From Streptomyces sp. T12 (GTDB lineage Bacteria > Actinomycetota > Actinomycetes > Streptomycetales > Streptomycetaceae), in the NCBI RefSeq assembly GCF_028736035.1, contig NZ_CP117866.1, forward strand, positions 5,890,001 through 5,954,000: a stretch of DNA of 64,000 nucleotides, in the 5' to 3' direction. The position numbers and the translations under genes are program-made. Of the stretch, positions 43,912 through 52,980 are shown one piece after another. Numbering within the stretch: position 1 is the stretch's first letter; every line of letters begins with the position of its first letter. The notes below the pieces were generated by a model that was given only the letters and a program-made list of their open reading frames with translations, was not told where the DNA came from and did not search any database.

Positions 43912-45606
43912 ATGTTACCGTTCAATAACATCGGCAACGGAAATGCGAACGGAAAGGCAGGATTAAGAAGAGTGGTAGTCAAAGCTGAAGCGATGGCATT
44001 ACCTCCATGGTCTATCGATCCTGCCCACCAGGCCAACCCGGCACCCGCTCTCGGTGATCTCCTGGCGGCTCCCGCCCGCAAGTGGCCGGATCGCGTCGCG
44101 ATCGACGACGGAGACGTCGCCTACACGTTCGCCGAACTCGAGCAGGGCGCCCAGACGGTCGCGGCCTGGCTGACCGAGCAGGGGGTCGGCGCGGGGGATC
44201 GCGTGGCGGTCCTGACCGAGAAACGCGCGGTCATGCCGATACTCGCCCTCGCCATCTGGAAGTGCGGGGCCGTCTACGTCCCCCTCGACGCCGCCGAGCC
44301 GGCGGGCCGGCTGCGAGGACTCCTCACGCGACTGCAGCCGGTGGCGGTCATCGCGCTGGACGACCGGGACCCGGTCGCTCCGGCCGGCTGCCGGCTGGAC
44401 AGGGAACAACTGGCCAAGATTCTTTCCGGGCCGGCGGCGACTCATTCCACTGTGGCCCATGGACCGGAACAGGCCGCATACATTATTTTCGCGTCCGGTT
44501 CGACGGGCGAGCCGCAAGGGGTCGAGAACAGCGCCGCCAGCCTGGTCGCCTATTTCGGCAACCACAACCAGGTCCTCCGATTCACATCGGAATCCCGCGT
44601 GCTGAGCCTGTCGCCATTCAATGTGGATGTCTCGATTGAGGACACGCTGCTCCCCCTGTCGCTGGGAGCCTTCGTCCATCAATTCCGCAGTCTGCCCGCC
44701 GGTGCCGTCATGCGCGCCGTACTCGGCCGTGAGCGCATCACGCATCTGATCGCGGTCTCGATGCTCCTGGCCATGATCACCGGGGATGGGCGTCAGCTCA
44801 CCCGGGCCAAGCTGCCCAGCCTGGAAACGGTGATGACGGGCGCCCAGGTCTGCGACCCCGCCGTCATGAACATCTGGAAGCAGCAGCTGCCGGAGACCCG
44901 GGTCATCCACGCCTTCGGCCCGCCCGAGGCCACGATCTTCTCCTTGACCTACGAGATCGAGCACGCGGATACGGAGCGCACGACCGCGTATCCCATCGGC
45001 CGGCCTCTGCGGGGCATGGACGCGAAGATCATGAAGGACGGGGTCGAACTCCAGCAGCCCGGTGCGCAGGGGGAGCTGTGGATCGGCGGCGACCAGGTCA
45101 TGCGCGGCTACTTCGACCACCCCGAGGAAACCGCGCGCCTCGTCGTCGATCTGGAGGGGACGCCCTACTTCCGGACCGGGGACATCTGCAGCTTCGCGGA
45201 GGACGGCAACCTCGTGTTCCACCGTCACGGCGACGAGGAGATCAGGTGGTTGGCGGGCCGCCGTACCCACCTGAGTGAGGTCCGTCGGGCTGCCCTGAGT
45301 TGTACCGGCGTCGAGCGGGCGGTTGTCGCCGTGATCCGGCGCGGCCAACGCGACGTGGTCGCGCTCGTCGTCACGTCGGAGGAACGACAGGCGGTGGCCG
45401 ACGTGGAGGCGCACCTGCGCGACCTGCTCCCCGACTACATGCGTCCGACCCTGATCGCCTGGTCGCCCCCCGTATCAGCCCCATCGACTGCGAAGACCGC
45501 TGAACGCCAACTGATCGAGCGGCTCACGACAGCAGCTCAGCAGTCGAACTCCAACTATTTCGCACTGTCGGCCGATGGCGCCGTCGAGCCTATGGAAAAG
45601 GTATAG
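43912..45606 (+). CDS. second adenylation-type protein with eroded catalytic motifs
   Basis: A protein of up to 564 residues, clearly paralogous to the 41331 product along its whole length. Key motifs differ: A3 reads ASGSTGEPQG (194-203) with Gln in place of the P-loop Lys, A5 reads AFGPPEATI instead of YGPTE, and A8 reads FHRHGDEEIRWLAGRRTH. The A10 Lys (STAKTAER) is retained. It may have low or altered activity or serve as a partner to the intact enzyme. Start uncertain: ATG 43912 gives the longest form, GTG 43972 and ATG 43993 are alternatives. Confidence 0.85.
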   Translation: MLPFNNIGNGNANGKAGLRRVVVKAEAMALPPWSIDPAHQANPAPALGDLLAAPARKWPDRVAIDDGDVAYTFAELEQGAQTVAAWLTEQGVGAGDRVAVLTEKRAVMPILALAIWKCGAVYVPLDAAEPAGRLRGLLTRLQPVAVIALDDRDPVAPAGCRLDREQLAKILSGPAATHSTVAHGPEQAAYIIFASGSTGEPQGVENSAASLVAYFGNHNQVLRFTSESRVLSLSPFNVDVSIEDTLLPLSLGAFVHQFRSLPAGAVMRAVLGRERITHLIAVSMLLAMITGDGRQLTRAKLPSLETVMTGAQVCDPAVMNIWKQQLPETRVIHAFGPPEATIFSLTYEIEHADTERTTAYPIGRPLRGMDAKIMKDGVELQQPGAQGELWIGGDQVMRGYFDHPEETARLVVDLEGTPYFRTGDICSFAEDGNLVFHRHGDEEIRWLAGRRTHLSEVRRAALSCTGVERAVVAVIRRGQRDVVALVVTSEERQAVADVEAHLRDLLPDYMRPTLIAWSPPVSAPSTAKTAERQLIERLTTAAQQSNSNYFALSADGAVEPMEKV

Positions 45607-45608
45607 CC

Positions 45609-46304
45609 ATGTCTGAAGCGGTGAAGGATAAGGTCGCCGAATACCTGGAGACGGCGACGGGCAAGCCGGTGGACCTGGACCCGCTGCCCGACGACACACC
45701 ACTCAACACCCTTGGTCTGGACTCCCTCTTGACCATCAGTGTCCTGGTCACGCTCCTCGAGGACTGCGGCGTGGACCTGGGAGAGCACGCGGACTCGCTG
45801 GTCACTCCGAGCACCCTCGGCGATCTCTACGCCGTCGCCGCCCGGTTCATGGCAGACGAGGACGCGACCCCGGACGACAGCGGCATGTCCCGGGAACAAC
45901 GATCGCAGTTGGACTACTACCAGGAGAAGCTGGCCTACGAGACCGACGCCGCGGACCTGAAGGCGGCTCTCGAAGACGGCCAGGACCTGGTCGTTGTCGA
46001 CGGCCGCAGCAGCGAGGCGTACGAGAGGGAGCACATCCCCGGCGCGATCAGCATTCCTCATCGCTCGATCTCTCAGGATTCGCTGGCCGGTCTCTCCAAG
46101 TCCCCGCTGTACGTCGCCTACTGCGACGGCATCGGCTGCAACGCCTCCACCAAGACGGCGATCAAGCTGGCGACCGCGGGCTTCCGGGTCAAGGAACTGC
46201 TCGGCGGTCTGGACTGGTGGAAGCGGGACGGCTACGCCACCGAAGGGACGCACGCCTCTCAATGCGATGTCCACGCCCACGTCGACTGCGGGTGTGCCGG
46301 CTAG
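45609..46304 (+). CDS. acyl/peptidyl carrier protein fused to a rhodanese domain
   Basis: A 231-residue two-domain protein. Residues 1-82 are a carrier protein with the phosphopantetheine Ser at S39 (TLGLDSLLTI). Residues 95-215 are a rhodanese domain: VVVDGRSSEAYEREHIPGAI, active-site loop YCDGIGCNAS with C172 and C177, then GFRVKELLGGLDWWKRDGY. The tail has three closely spaced Cys (QCDVHAHVDCGCAG), possibly a metal site. The carrier probably holds the acid activated by the adenylation proteins. The rhodanese suggests persulfide transfer to the bound substrate, which is inference. It begins two bases after the second adenylation gene. Confidence 0.9.
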   Translation: MSEAVKDKVAEYLETATGKPVDLDPLPDDTPLNTLGLDSLLTISVLVTLLEDCGVDLGEHADSLVTPSTLGDLYAVAARFMADEDATPDDSGMSREQRSQLDYYQEKLAYETDAADLKAALEDGQDLVVVDGRSSEAYEREHIPGAISIPHRSISQDSLAGLSKSPLYVAYCDGIGCNASTKTAIKLATAGFRVKELLGGLDWWKRDGYATEGTHASQCDVHAHVDCGCAG

Positions 46305-46355
46305 GCAGCAGGGAGACAGTCAGCCCGAGCAGAGCAGAGAGATGGTAGTCAACCT

Positions 46356-47609
46356 GTGAGTACTCCGAAGTTCGACGAGTCGCAGTTGGATGTCGCGGTG
46401 GTGGGTGGCAGCATCGCCGGCTGTGCCACCGCGATCCGCTTCAGCCAGATGGGATATCGGGTCGGGATCTTCGACAAGAAGGCGATGAACGACCAGTCCC
46501 ACAAACGGCTCTGCACCCATTTCATTCAGCCGCACGCGGTGCCGCTCCTGGCCGATCTCGGGCTGGCCCACCTGTACGAGCCCGCCTGGTCTGTGCCCAC
46601 CAAGGCCATCTTCGTCACGCCCGGGGGCCTGGTCGAGGGACCCGGAGGCTATGTCCCCGGGCCGCCGGATTCGTACGCGCTCAATCTGGAACGGCGCGTG
46701 CTCGACCCCGCACTGCGAACAGCCGCGCAGAAGCAAGGCGTTCAGTACATCGACTCCACCGCCGTGGAGAGCATCGAAGAAGACGAGTCCGGCTGGATCC
46801 TCCATACCCGCGGGGAGAGTGAATCCCAACGCTTCCGGGCCCGGCTGGTAGTGGCCGCGGACGGGCGCCGTTCGCGGCTGGCCAAGGAACTCGGCAACAC
46901 GACCGAAGAACACCCCAACGAGCGCGCAGCCCTCTTCGGTTACTTCTCGGGGATCAAGACCCGAGAGGACAACCGCTCGGTCTTCATCATGAACGAACGG
47001 GACCTGGCCTGCGTATATCCGCTCGTCGAGGGCAGGACTCAGCTGGTCCTCTTCGCGGAGAAGTCGCGGGTCGAGGGCTGGCAGGGGGCGGAGGGCCGGC
47101 TCCAGCAGTTCTTGAACTACTTCCATGACCTGCCGGACGCGCCCTCGATGTCCGACGCGGTCCTGGAGACGGGCCTGCTGGGCTACAACGACTATCCGAG
47201 CCAGGTTCGTCAGCCGGTGGTGGGCTCGGTCCCCTTCGTCGGAGACGCGGCCCTGTCCGTGGATGCCATGAGTGGCGTCGGCTGTGGATTCGCGTTGGTG
47301 TCGGCCGATCTGCTGGCTCGTTCCTTCGCCGAGCGATCGCTGGACAAGGCTGATCTCGCCGATGGATTGGCCGAATACCGGCAGCGCTTCGAAGACGTCC
47401 TCCTCCCGCACGTCGAGACCATATGCGGGGACTCCCTCGTCGAGAAGAACGAGGCGTCCCGGCAGAGGATGTTCCAGGTCATCAGCGGCAATGAGGAACT
47501 GAGCCAGAAGTATCTGGCCCTCAGCGGCCGCATGCTGATGCCGAACGAATTCCAAAGAGACCTCGTGCGTGCGCTGATGTCCAGAGGTGCGGCTGGTCTC
47601 AAACGCTAG
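46356..47609 (+). CDS. FAD-dependent monooxygenase/oxidoreductase
   Basis: A 417-residue flavoprotein of the PHBH/geranylgeranyl-reductase-like group. FAD motif VAVVGGSIAGCATAIR (13-28), the DG motif VVAADGRRSRLAKEL near 165, and GDAALSVDAMSGVGCGFAL near 295 are in the expected order. It could hydroxylate, desaturate or oxidise the carrier-bound substrate, for example a hydrazine to a hydrazone. GTG 46356 is preceded by a weak purine-rich stretch; the 51-base gap to the upstream gene is the largest inside this part of the operon. Confidence 0.85.
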   Translation: MSTPKFDESQLDVAVVGGSIAGCATAIRFSQMGYRVGIFDKKAMNDQSHKRLCTHFIQPHAVPLLADLGLAHLYEPAWSVPTKAIFVTPGGLVEGPGGYVPGPPDSYALNLERRVLDPALRTAAQKQGVQYIDSTAVESIEEDESGWILHTRGESESQRFRARLVVAADGRRSRLAKELGNTTEEHPNERAALFGYFSGIKTREDNRSVFIMNERDLACVYPLVEGRTQLVLFAEKSRVEGWQGAEGRLQQFLNYFHDLPDAPSMSDAVLETGLLGYNDYPSQVRQPVVGSVPFVGDAALSVDAMSGVGCGFALVSADLLARSFAERSLDKADLADGLAEYRQRFEDVLLPHVETICGDSLVEKNEASRQRMFQVISGNEELSQKYLALSGRMLMPNEFQRDLVRALMSRGAAGLKR

Positions 47610-47644
47610 CCCGACCCATGTGCCGCGAGTCAAGAAACAGTGAT

Positions 47645-48637
47645 ATGCGTATGAAACAAGCTCCGTCACTTCTCATCGGGGTGCTGTGCGGCGTCAGCGC
47701 CAACCTGATCTGGGGTCTGGCATTTCTGATGCCGGTGCTGCTCCCCGACGCGGACGCAGTCACACTTGCGCTGGGGCGGTACCTGGTCTTCGGACTGGTA
47801 TCGCTCAGCATCGTGATCTTCACACGCGGCGCCGGGATGCGCGGCCTGGACCGGCACATATGGTTCACGGGCCTGGCGTTCGCCTTCGCCGGCCACGTGG
47901 GCTACTACTTCTTCCTGGTGCAAGGGATCAGGCACACCGGGGCGCCCATCACCACCGTGATCATCGGGACGCTCCCCGTGACCGTTGCGGTGACGGGAAA
48001 CCTGGTCCGCAAGGAGTTTCCGTTCTCGCGCCTGCTGGTCCCTCTCGGATTCATCACGGTGGGTCTGGTCCTGGTCAATCTCATGGAGGTCGACTGGGAC
48101 ACGGCCCTCAGCGGCCACGACGGAACGACTTGGGCGATCGGCCTCGCGTCGGCGCTGACGGCGCTCGGACTGTGGACGTGGTACGCGGTATCCAATGCCG
48201 CCTTCCTCAGAAGGCACCCGGAGATCCAGCCGTCCACCTGGTCCACGCTCATGGGCGTGTGCAACCTGGCACTTTCACTGCTCGCCCTGCCGATCGCCGC
48301 CATGTCCGGCGGAGTGCACATCGACGGAGCGGACTCGCTCGTCCCGCTGCTCATCGGCAGCGTGGTTCTCGGGCTGCTCGTCTCCTGGGTCGGAACGGTG
48401 CTGTGGAACCGTTCCTCGGGACTGGTGCCTATTTCCATCGCGGGGCAACTCGTCGTCATCCAGGTGATCTCCGGACTGATCTACGTCTTCACGTGGGACG
48501 GCCGTATGCCACCGCCGCTGGAGCTGGCCGGAATCGCACTGCTCATCGGTGGCGTGCTGCTGGCCCTGCGACGTACCCGCAAAACTCCGCCGGCCACCCG
48601 AGCCTCACTCACCGAAAAGGCCGAGGTGAGTTCATGA
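47645..48637 (+). CDS. DMT superfamily (EamA) transporter
   Basis: A membrane protein of about 330 residues with ten predicted TM helices in two EamA repeats (NLIWGLAFLMPVLL in the first, SWVGTVLWNRSSGLVPIS in the second). The drug/metabolite family exports amino-acid-like metabolites, so product export or self-protection is likely. ATG 47645 is chosen; ATG 47618 and 47651 are in frame and no ribosome site decides between them. Confidence 0.85.
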   Translation: MRMKQAPSLLIGVLCGVSANLIWGLAFLMPVLLPDADAVTLALGRYLVFGLVSLSIVIFTRGAGMRGLDRHIWFTGLAFAFAGHVGYYFFLVQGIRHTGAPITTVIIGTLPVTVAVTGNLVRKEFPFSRLLVPLGFITVGLVLVNLMEVDWDTALSGHDGTTWAIGLASALTALGLWTWYAVSNAAFLRRHPEIQPSTWSTLMGVCNLALSLLALPIAAMSGGVHIDGADSLVPLLIGSVVLGLLVSWVGTVLWNRSSGLVPISIAGQLVVIQVISGLIYVFTWDGRMPPPLELAGIALLIGGVLLALRRTRKTPPATRASLTEKAEVSS

Positions 48638-48718
48638 ATCGCGGGGCGCTACGACGGTAAAGAGCGACCTTTAGGGCCGAAACCCGACAGGGTATACACA
48701 AGGGGAGGACAGGCACTG

Positions 48719-49273
48719 ATGCCACGCGTTGCGTTCACGACTTTCGCGATCCTGAAGAAGCCGTACGGGAATCCTGAAGTCCAGGAGTTCGACGACCTGA
48801 CGCCGCCCACGTTCGAAGAAGCGGAAGGCAGCCCGGGATTCATCGCTCGGGCGAAGGAAGACCCTGGCCAGAGTCACATAACCAACTTCGAGCGGGACTG
48901 GGGGGAGTGGGGCAAGTTCGACGTACCGCGCTTCTACACGGGCGGCCGGACCAACGAGACCGACAGCCGTGCCTCCACTCTGTCGCTGTGGAGCGATCTG
49001 GAGTCCGTCTTCTCCTTCGTCTACTCCGGCCTGCATCGCAGCACCTTGCGCAGGCGGCACGAGTGGTTCCTCAAGCCCGAGTGGCCCACCTACGCGGTGT
49101 GGTGGGTTTCCGATGACACCATCCCCACCTGGTCGGACGCCTGTCATCGGCTGGAGCACCTGCACGACAACGGTGCGACTGCCGTCTCGTTCACCCTCCG
49201 CCAGCCCTTCGCCCCCGACGGCACTCCGACTCAGCTGCGCGGCATGGCCGAGCGGCGCGGGGCCGACGCCTGA
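48719..49273 (+). CDS. DUF3291 domain-containing protein
   Basis: A 184-residue protein of the DUF3291 group, distantly related to antibiotic-biosynthesis-monooxygenase-like ferredoxin folds. The family block LSLWSDLESVFSFVYSGLH, followed by LRRRHEWF, is clear, and YAVWWVSDDTIPTW follows. Members occur in several natural-product clusters without a fixed role. It begins 81 bases after the transporter. Confidence 0.8.
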   Translation: MPRVAFTTFAILKKPYGNPEVQEFDDLTPPTFEEAEGSPGFIARAKEDPGQSHITNFERDWGEWGKFDVPRFYTGGRTNETDSRASTLSLWSDLESVFSFVYSGLHRSTLRRRHEWFLKPEWPTYAVWWVSDDTIPTWSDACHRLEHLHDNGATAVSFTLRQPFAPDGTPTQLRGMAERRGADA

Positions 49274-49608
49274 TCGGCCTCTTGGGCCGCGCCCGTAGGA
49301 CGCTCGGCTCCCTCACGAAGTGACGTACGCGGAGCCCGAGTTCACCTCCGGCGGACCGGTGGTGATCGAAGCGCGACGCCGAGGCGGCCCGCCTCGGCGC
49401 CCGCACTGCCGTCGGCGTGGGCGGGCACCGAGCCGCGCTGCCCACCCGCCGAGTCCATGTCGCACCTCGCCACAAGAGCCGGCCTCGAAGACCGCACGGC
49501 TCATCCCGACCGCCTGAACAGGCCGTCCGCTCGCCCAGCGGGCCGGGAGTCTTCCTCGCCGGCGCGCTGAGCCCCCTCATCCACTCCACACCACCCAGGG
49601 ATTCTTCT
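49274..49608. other. intergenic stretch before the hydrazine synthetase gene
   Basis: No gene or strong hairpin is seen in these 335 bases. An internal promoter for the downstream half of the cluster (49609-56859) is plausible because this is the largest gap in it. Confidence 0.35.
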
Positions 49609-51582
49609 GTGATCACGCGTGCCTTCGACAGGTCGGCGATGAGCTGGTCCTATGAGATGCACCTTCAATCCATGCTGTCCGCAGCCGACATCGAGGGGCT
49701 GCCGTTCGGGTCCGTCTTCGGCAGCGTCCCCGCGCACACCGTCTCGAAGCGACACGCCCACCAGGACGGCGAGATGTTCATCGTCCTGGCCGGCAAGGCC
49801 TTCGTGGTGCTCGGCGACGAGGAGCGTGAGCTGGCACCCGGCGGGGTCGTCTACCTGTCGCCCTTCGGCTACCACGAGATCCGCAACGAGTCCGACGAGC
49901 CGTTCGACATCGTCTCGATCTACTGGGAGCACATACCGAGCGCCGTCAAGGCTCTCGAAGAAGCCCCTCCGCGCGGCGCGCTCCCCGCGCGGTCGCTCGT
50001 CTTCTGCCCCCCGCCCACGCCCAACGGCGGCTTGCACCTGGGCCACCTCGCGGGCCCCTACGTCCGGGCCGACATGCTGGTGCGGGCGCTGCGCAGCATG
50101 GGCCGCGACGCCCGGTACGTGACCGGCACCGATGACCACCAGTCGTATGTCGCCACCGCCGCGCGACTGCGCGGTACGGACCCGGCCGAGGTGGCCACGG
50201 CCGAAGGCGACGCCATCCTCGCGACCCTGCGCGCGGCGGGCGTCGGCTGCGACCGGCTCACTCGTCCCGCCGGGGACCCCGAGCACGCCGACCGGATGCG
50301 GGAGCTGTTCGCCCGGGTCGCGTCGGCGCCCTCCGTCACGGAGGAGAAGCGGGAGACGGCCTACTGCCCGACCTGCGACCTGTCGCTGCACCAGGCGTTC
50401 GCGCGCGGGGCCTGCGCGCACTGCGGCGCGGCCAGCGACGGGGAGATCTGCGAGGCCTGCGGCCGGCCCAACGAGGCCCGGGAGCTCACCGGCCTGCAGT
50501 GCCGGATCTGCGGCACCGCGGCCGTCACCCGCCCGGAGCAGGCGCTGTGGCTGGACCTCAACGCCTACGCCGACCAGCTGCGGGACTACCTGCGCAGCGC
50601 CTACACCTCGCCCGACCTGCAGACCCTGGTGGAGCGGCTGCTGGAGGAGGGGCTGCCCCCGTACCGGCTCGCCCGAAGCACCGAGTGGGGCGTCGCCGTC
50701 GGGGACGGCCAGGCCATCGACGCCTGGGCGGACCTCGCGCTGACATTCCTGGACGCGGCCCGGACCGAGTCCGAGCAGGGGGGCCCGGCGAAGATCACGC
50801 TCTTCCTCGGCTACGACAACAGCTTCTACTACGCGGTGCTCCTGCCGATCCTGGCCATCGCGGCCGACCTCACCGAGCACCTGCCCGCCGCGTTCGTCAC
50901 CAACCAGTTCCTGCACCTGGAGGACGCGAAGTTCTCCACCAGCCGGGGCCACGCGGTCTGGGCCGACGACGCGCTCGCCGCGGCGGGACCGGACGCCGTA
51001 CGCCTGGCCCTGCTGCGCAACGCCCCGGAAGGGCGCGTCACGTCGATCACCCAGGAGCGCGCCGGCCAACTCGCGCAGGACCCGCTGTACCTCGACGCTC
51101 AGGAGTGGCTGGCCGGCTTCGCGGCCCTGACCGAGCAGTCCGGCGGCCAGGTGCCGGGTACCGGTGCCTGGACGGACGCGCACCGCGAGTTCTACCGCTA
51201 CCTCAACCTGACCACCCAGCAGCTCGACGGTCTGCTGCTCCCGGAGTCGTTCAGCGCGCGTGGATACGTCCGCCTGCTGGAGTCCTTCGTGGCACGCGCC
51301 GCCGAGTTCCGCGCGACGGAGGAGGCGCTGCGCCGGGTCCCGTCACTGGCGGAGGAGGCGCGCACGAGCCTGGCCCTGGAGTACCTGGCGGCCAAGGTGT
51401 TCGCCGCGCTGGCCTGGCCGGTCGTCCCTGAGCTGGCCCAGCGGGTCTGGGACTGGCTGGGCCTGCCCGCCCAGCCGGTTCGCGAGGCCGACTGGTCCTT
51501 CCTGCCGTCCGGCACGCGGTACGTGTCGGCCGCGCCCGACCTCGGGGCGGCGGCCGCCCCTGCCGCGGGCGAGCGGTCGTGA
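49609..51582 (+). CDS. cupin/methionyl-tRNA synthetase-like fusion, predicted hydrazine synthetase
   Basis: A fusion of about 657 residues. The N-terminal cupin (25-110) has metal ligands H49, H51, E55 (KRHAHQDGE) and H89. From residue 130 a class I MetRS-like domain follows: the HIGH motif appears as HLGH (143-146), a Cys-rich zinc insertion lies at about 250-305, and the KMSKS motif is KFSTS (441-445). This plan is that of Spb40 of the s56-p1 pathway and its triacsin counterpart, which join N6-hydroxylysine and glycine by an N-N bond using ATP. It has the reduced C-terminus of those enzymes, so it is unlikely to be a housekeeping MetRS. GTG 49609 follows AGGGA; ATG 49639 is possible. It overlaps the next gene (GTGA). 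Confidence 0.92.
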   Translation: MITRAFDRSAMSWSYEMHLQSMLSAADIEGLPFGSVFGSVPAHTVSKRHAHQDGEMFIVLAGKAFVVLGDEERELAPGGVVYLSPFGYHEIRNESDEPFDIVSIYWEHIPSAVKALEEAPPRGALPARSLVFCPPPTPNGGLHLGHLAGPYVRADMLVRALRSMGRDARYVTGTDDHQSYVATAARLRGTDPAEVATAEGDAILATLRAAGVGCDRLTRPAGDPEHADRMRELFARVASAPSVTEEKRETAYCPTCDLSLHQAFARGACAHCGAASDGEICEACGRPNEARELTGLQCRICGTAAVTRPEQALWLDLNAYADQLRDYLRSAYTSPDLQTLVERLLEEGLPPYRLARSTEWGVAVGDGQAIDAWADLALTFLDAARTESEQGGPAKITLFLGYDNSFYYAVLLPILAIAADLTEHLPAAFVTNQFLHLEDAKFSTSRGHAVWADDALAAAGPDAVRLALLRNAPEGRVTSITQERAGQLAQDPLYLDAQEWLAGFAALTEQSGGQVPGTGAWTDAHREFYRYLNLTTQQLDGLLLPESFSARGYVRLLESFVARAAEFRATEEALRRVPSLAEEARTSLALEYLAAKVFAALAWPVVPELAQRVWDWLGLPAQPVREADWSFLPSGTRYVSAAPDLGAAAAPAAGERS

Positions 51583-52703
51583 GCCAGGTCGGCACGACAG
51601 TGTCCCCTCCTGGCGGGGACCTGCCCGCCAGTGCGGACGTCGTGGTGGTGGGCGCCGGGATCACCGGCGCCTCCATCGCGCACCACCTGGCCCGCCGGGG
51701 TGTGTCGGTCGTCGTGGTCGAGCAGTCGCCGCAGTCGGCTGCCGGGGCCACCGGCGCCTCCGGCGGCATGGTGCGTGCCTACGACCTCGACCCGGCGATC
51801 GCGGAACTGGCGCTGTCGAGCCTGGCCACGTACCGGGACCCCGGGTGCTGGGCGTCGGGGCGGGCTCCGCTGCACGCCGTCGGGGCCGTGACCGCGGCCG
51901 ACCCTGCCCAGGAGTCCGCCCTGCGGGAGGCCGCCGGGCGGATCAACGGCGCTCTGCGGGCCTCGGCGCATGTGGTGGCCGAGCGTGCGGAGGCGGCGGG
52001 GATACGCCTGGCCGGCGGCGTCGCCCTTGTCGAGCCGGAGGCGGGCTGGGTGGCACCGACGGAGGTCACCGCGGACTGGCTGGTGCAGGCACGTGTCGAC
52101 GGTGCCGTGGTCTGCCACGGGGTGCGCGTGCGTGAAGTGCAGGCACGCGGCGGACGTCCGGCGGTGCTCACGGACGCGGGTGTGATCAGCGCCGGGGCCG
52201 TGGTCGCGGCGGTCGGGCCCTGGGCGGCCGACCCGGTGCCCGGCCTGCGGCCGGCTTCACCGGTCCGATCGCGATCGATCCAGGTGAGCATCGTTGAGCG
52301 CCGCCCTCCCGCGCCCTCCCACGCGACCTTCATCGACCTGCGCACCGGGCTGTACGCCAAGCCGGTCGGCTCGGACCGGACGCTGATCGGCATGCCGCAC
52401 CTCGTGTGGGACTCCGCCTTCGACGCGCAGCCGGATCCCGAGCACGCCGAGGCCACCGTTGCCGCGCTCACCGCCCACTTCCCGTGGCTCACGACAGCGG
52501 TGCACCTCAGCTCGGTCCGCGCCGCGGACGCATACGGCTCACCCGGGGGCGGCGGGCCGGCGTCCGGGCTGCTGGAGGGCACCGGCGTGCCGCACGTGTG
52601 GTCGGTGCGGGGCTGGAACGGCGGCGGCGTCAAGACGGCACCGGAGGCCGGCCGCCGTATCGCGGAGGCGTGTATGGCCGACGCCTTCTCCGACGCCGCC
52701 TGA
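51579..52703 (+). CDS. DAO-family FAD-dependent oxidoreductase
   Basis: A 374-residue flavoenzyme of the glycine-oxidase/D-amino-acid-oxidase group. The FAD motif VVVVGAGITGASIAHHLARRG begins near residue 20, with GATGASGGMVRAYD and the C-terminal WSVRGWNGGGVKTAP. In s56-p1 and triacsin biosynthesis such an enzyme oxidatively cleaves the lysine-glycine hydrazine adduct to free hydrazinoacetic acid. The coupling to the synthetase gene (overlapping GTGA) supports the same role here. Confidence 0.9.
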   Translation: MSQVGTTVSPPGGDLPASADVVVVGAGITGASIAHHLARRGVSVVVVEQSPQSAAGATGASGGMVRAYDLDPAIAELALSSLATYRDPGCWASGRAPLHAVGAVTAADPAQESALREAAGRINGALRASAHVVAERAEAAGIRLAGGVALVEPEAGWVAPTEVTADWLVQARVDGAVVCHGVRVREVQARGGRPAVLTDAGVISAGAVVAAVGPWAADPVPGLRPASPVRSRSIQVSIVERRPPAPSHATFIDLRTGLYAKPVGSDRTLIGMPHLVWDSAFDAQPDPEHAEATVAALTAHFPWLTTAVHLSSVRAADAYGSPGGGGPASGLLEGTGVPHVWSVRGWNGGGVKTAPEAGRRIAEACMADAFSDAA

Positions 52704-52782
52704 CAGCCGCCCGCCCAGCGGGACCAACACCCCCTGGCGCCCCTCCCCACGCCGCCCCCTCAACACAGCAGTGAGGTGCTCC

Positions 52783-52980
52783 ATGCCGGACGCAGCCGCT
52801 CCACCGCTCCTCATCGAGCGCGTGGACGCGTCCACTTTCGAAGCGACCCTGCCGCTCATCGCCGAATACCAGAAGTTCTACGGCCGAGAGCCCGACGACT
52901 CCGCAAACCGACGGTTCTTCGGAGAACTGTCGGCGCAAGCACTGTACGACCGTCCGCTTTCCATCAAGGGGGAACAATGA
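52783..52980 (+). CDS. truncated GNAT-like N-terminal fragment
   Basis: A 65-residue frame with an ATG start near GAGGTG. It reads like the first third of a GNAT acetyltransferase (ASTFEATLPLIAEYQKFYG, then a FFGEL helix) and stops before any acyl-CoA motif. The stop overlaps the start of the N-hydroxylase gene (ATGA), so translation through it may set expression of that gene. It is either a remnant kept for coupling or a small protein with its own role. Confidence 0.6.
   Translation: MPDAAAPPLLIERVDASTFEATLPLIAEYQKFYGREPDDSANRRFFGELSAQALYDRPLSIKGEQ

Noticed and set aside
49609..51582. Reading the MetRS-like gene as a housekeeping or resistance methionyl-tRNA synthetase
   Set aside because: The N-terminal cupin, overlap with a DAO flavoenzyme and nearby N-hydroxylase fit hydrazine synthetases much better.
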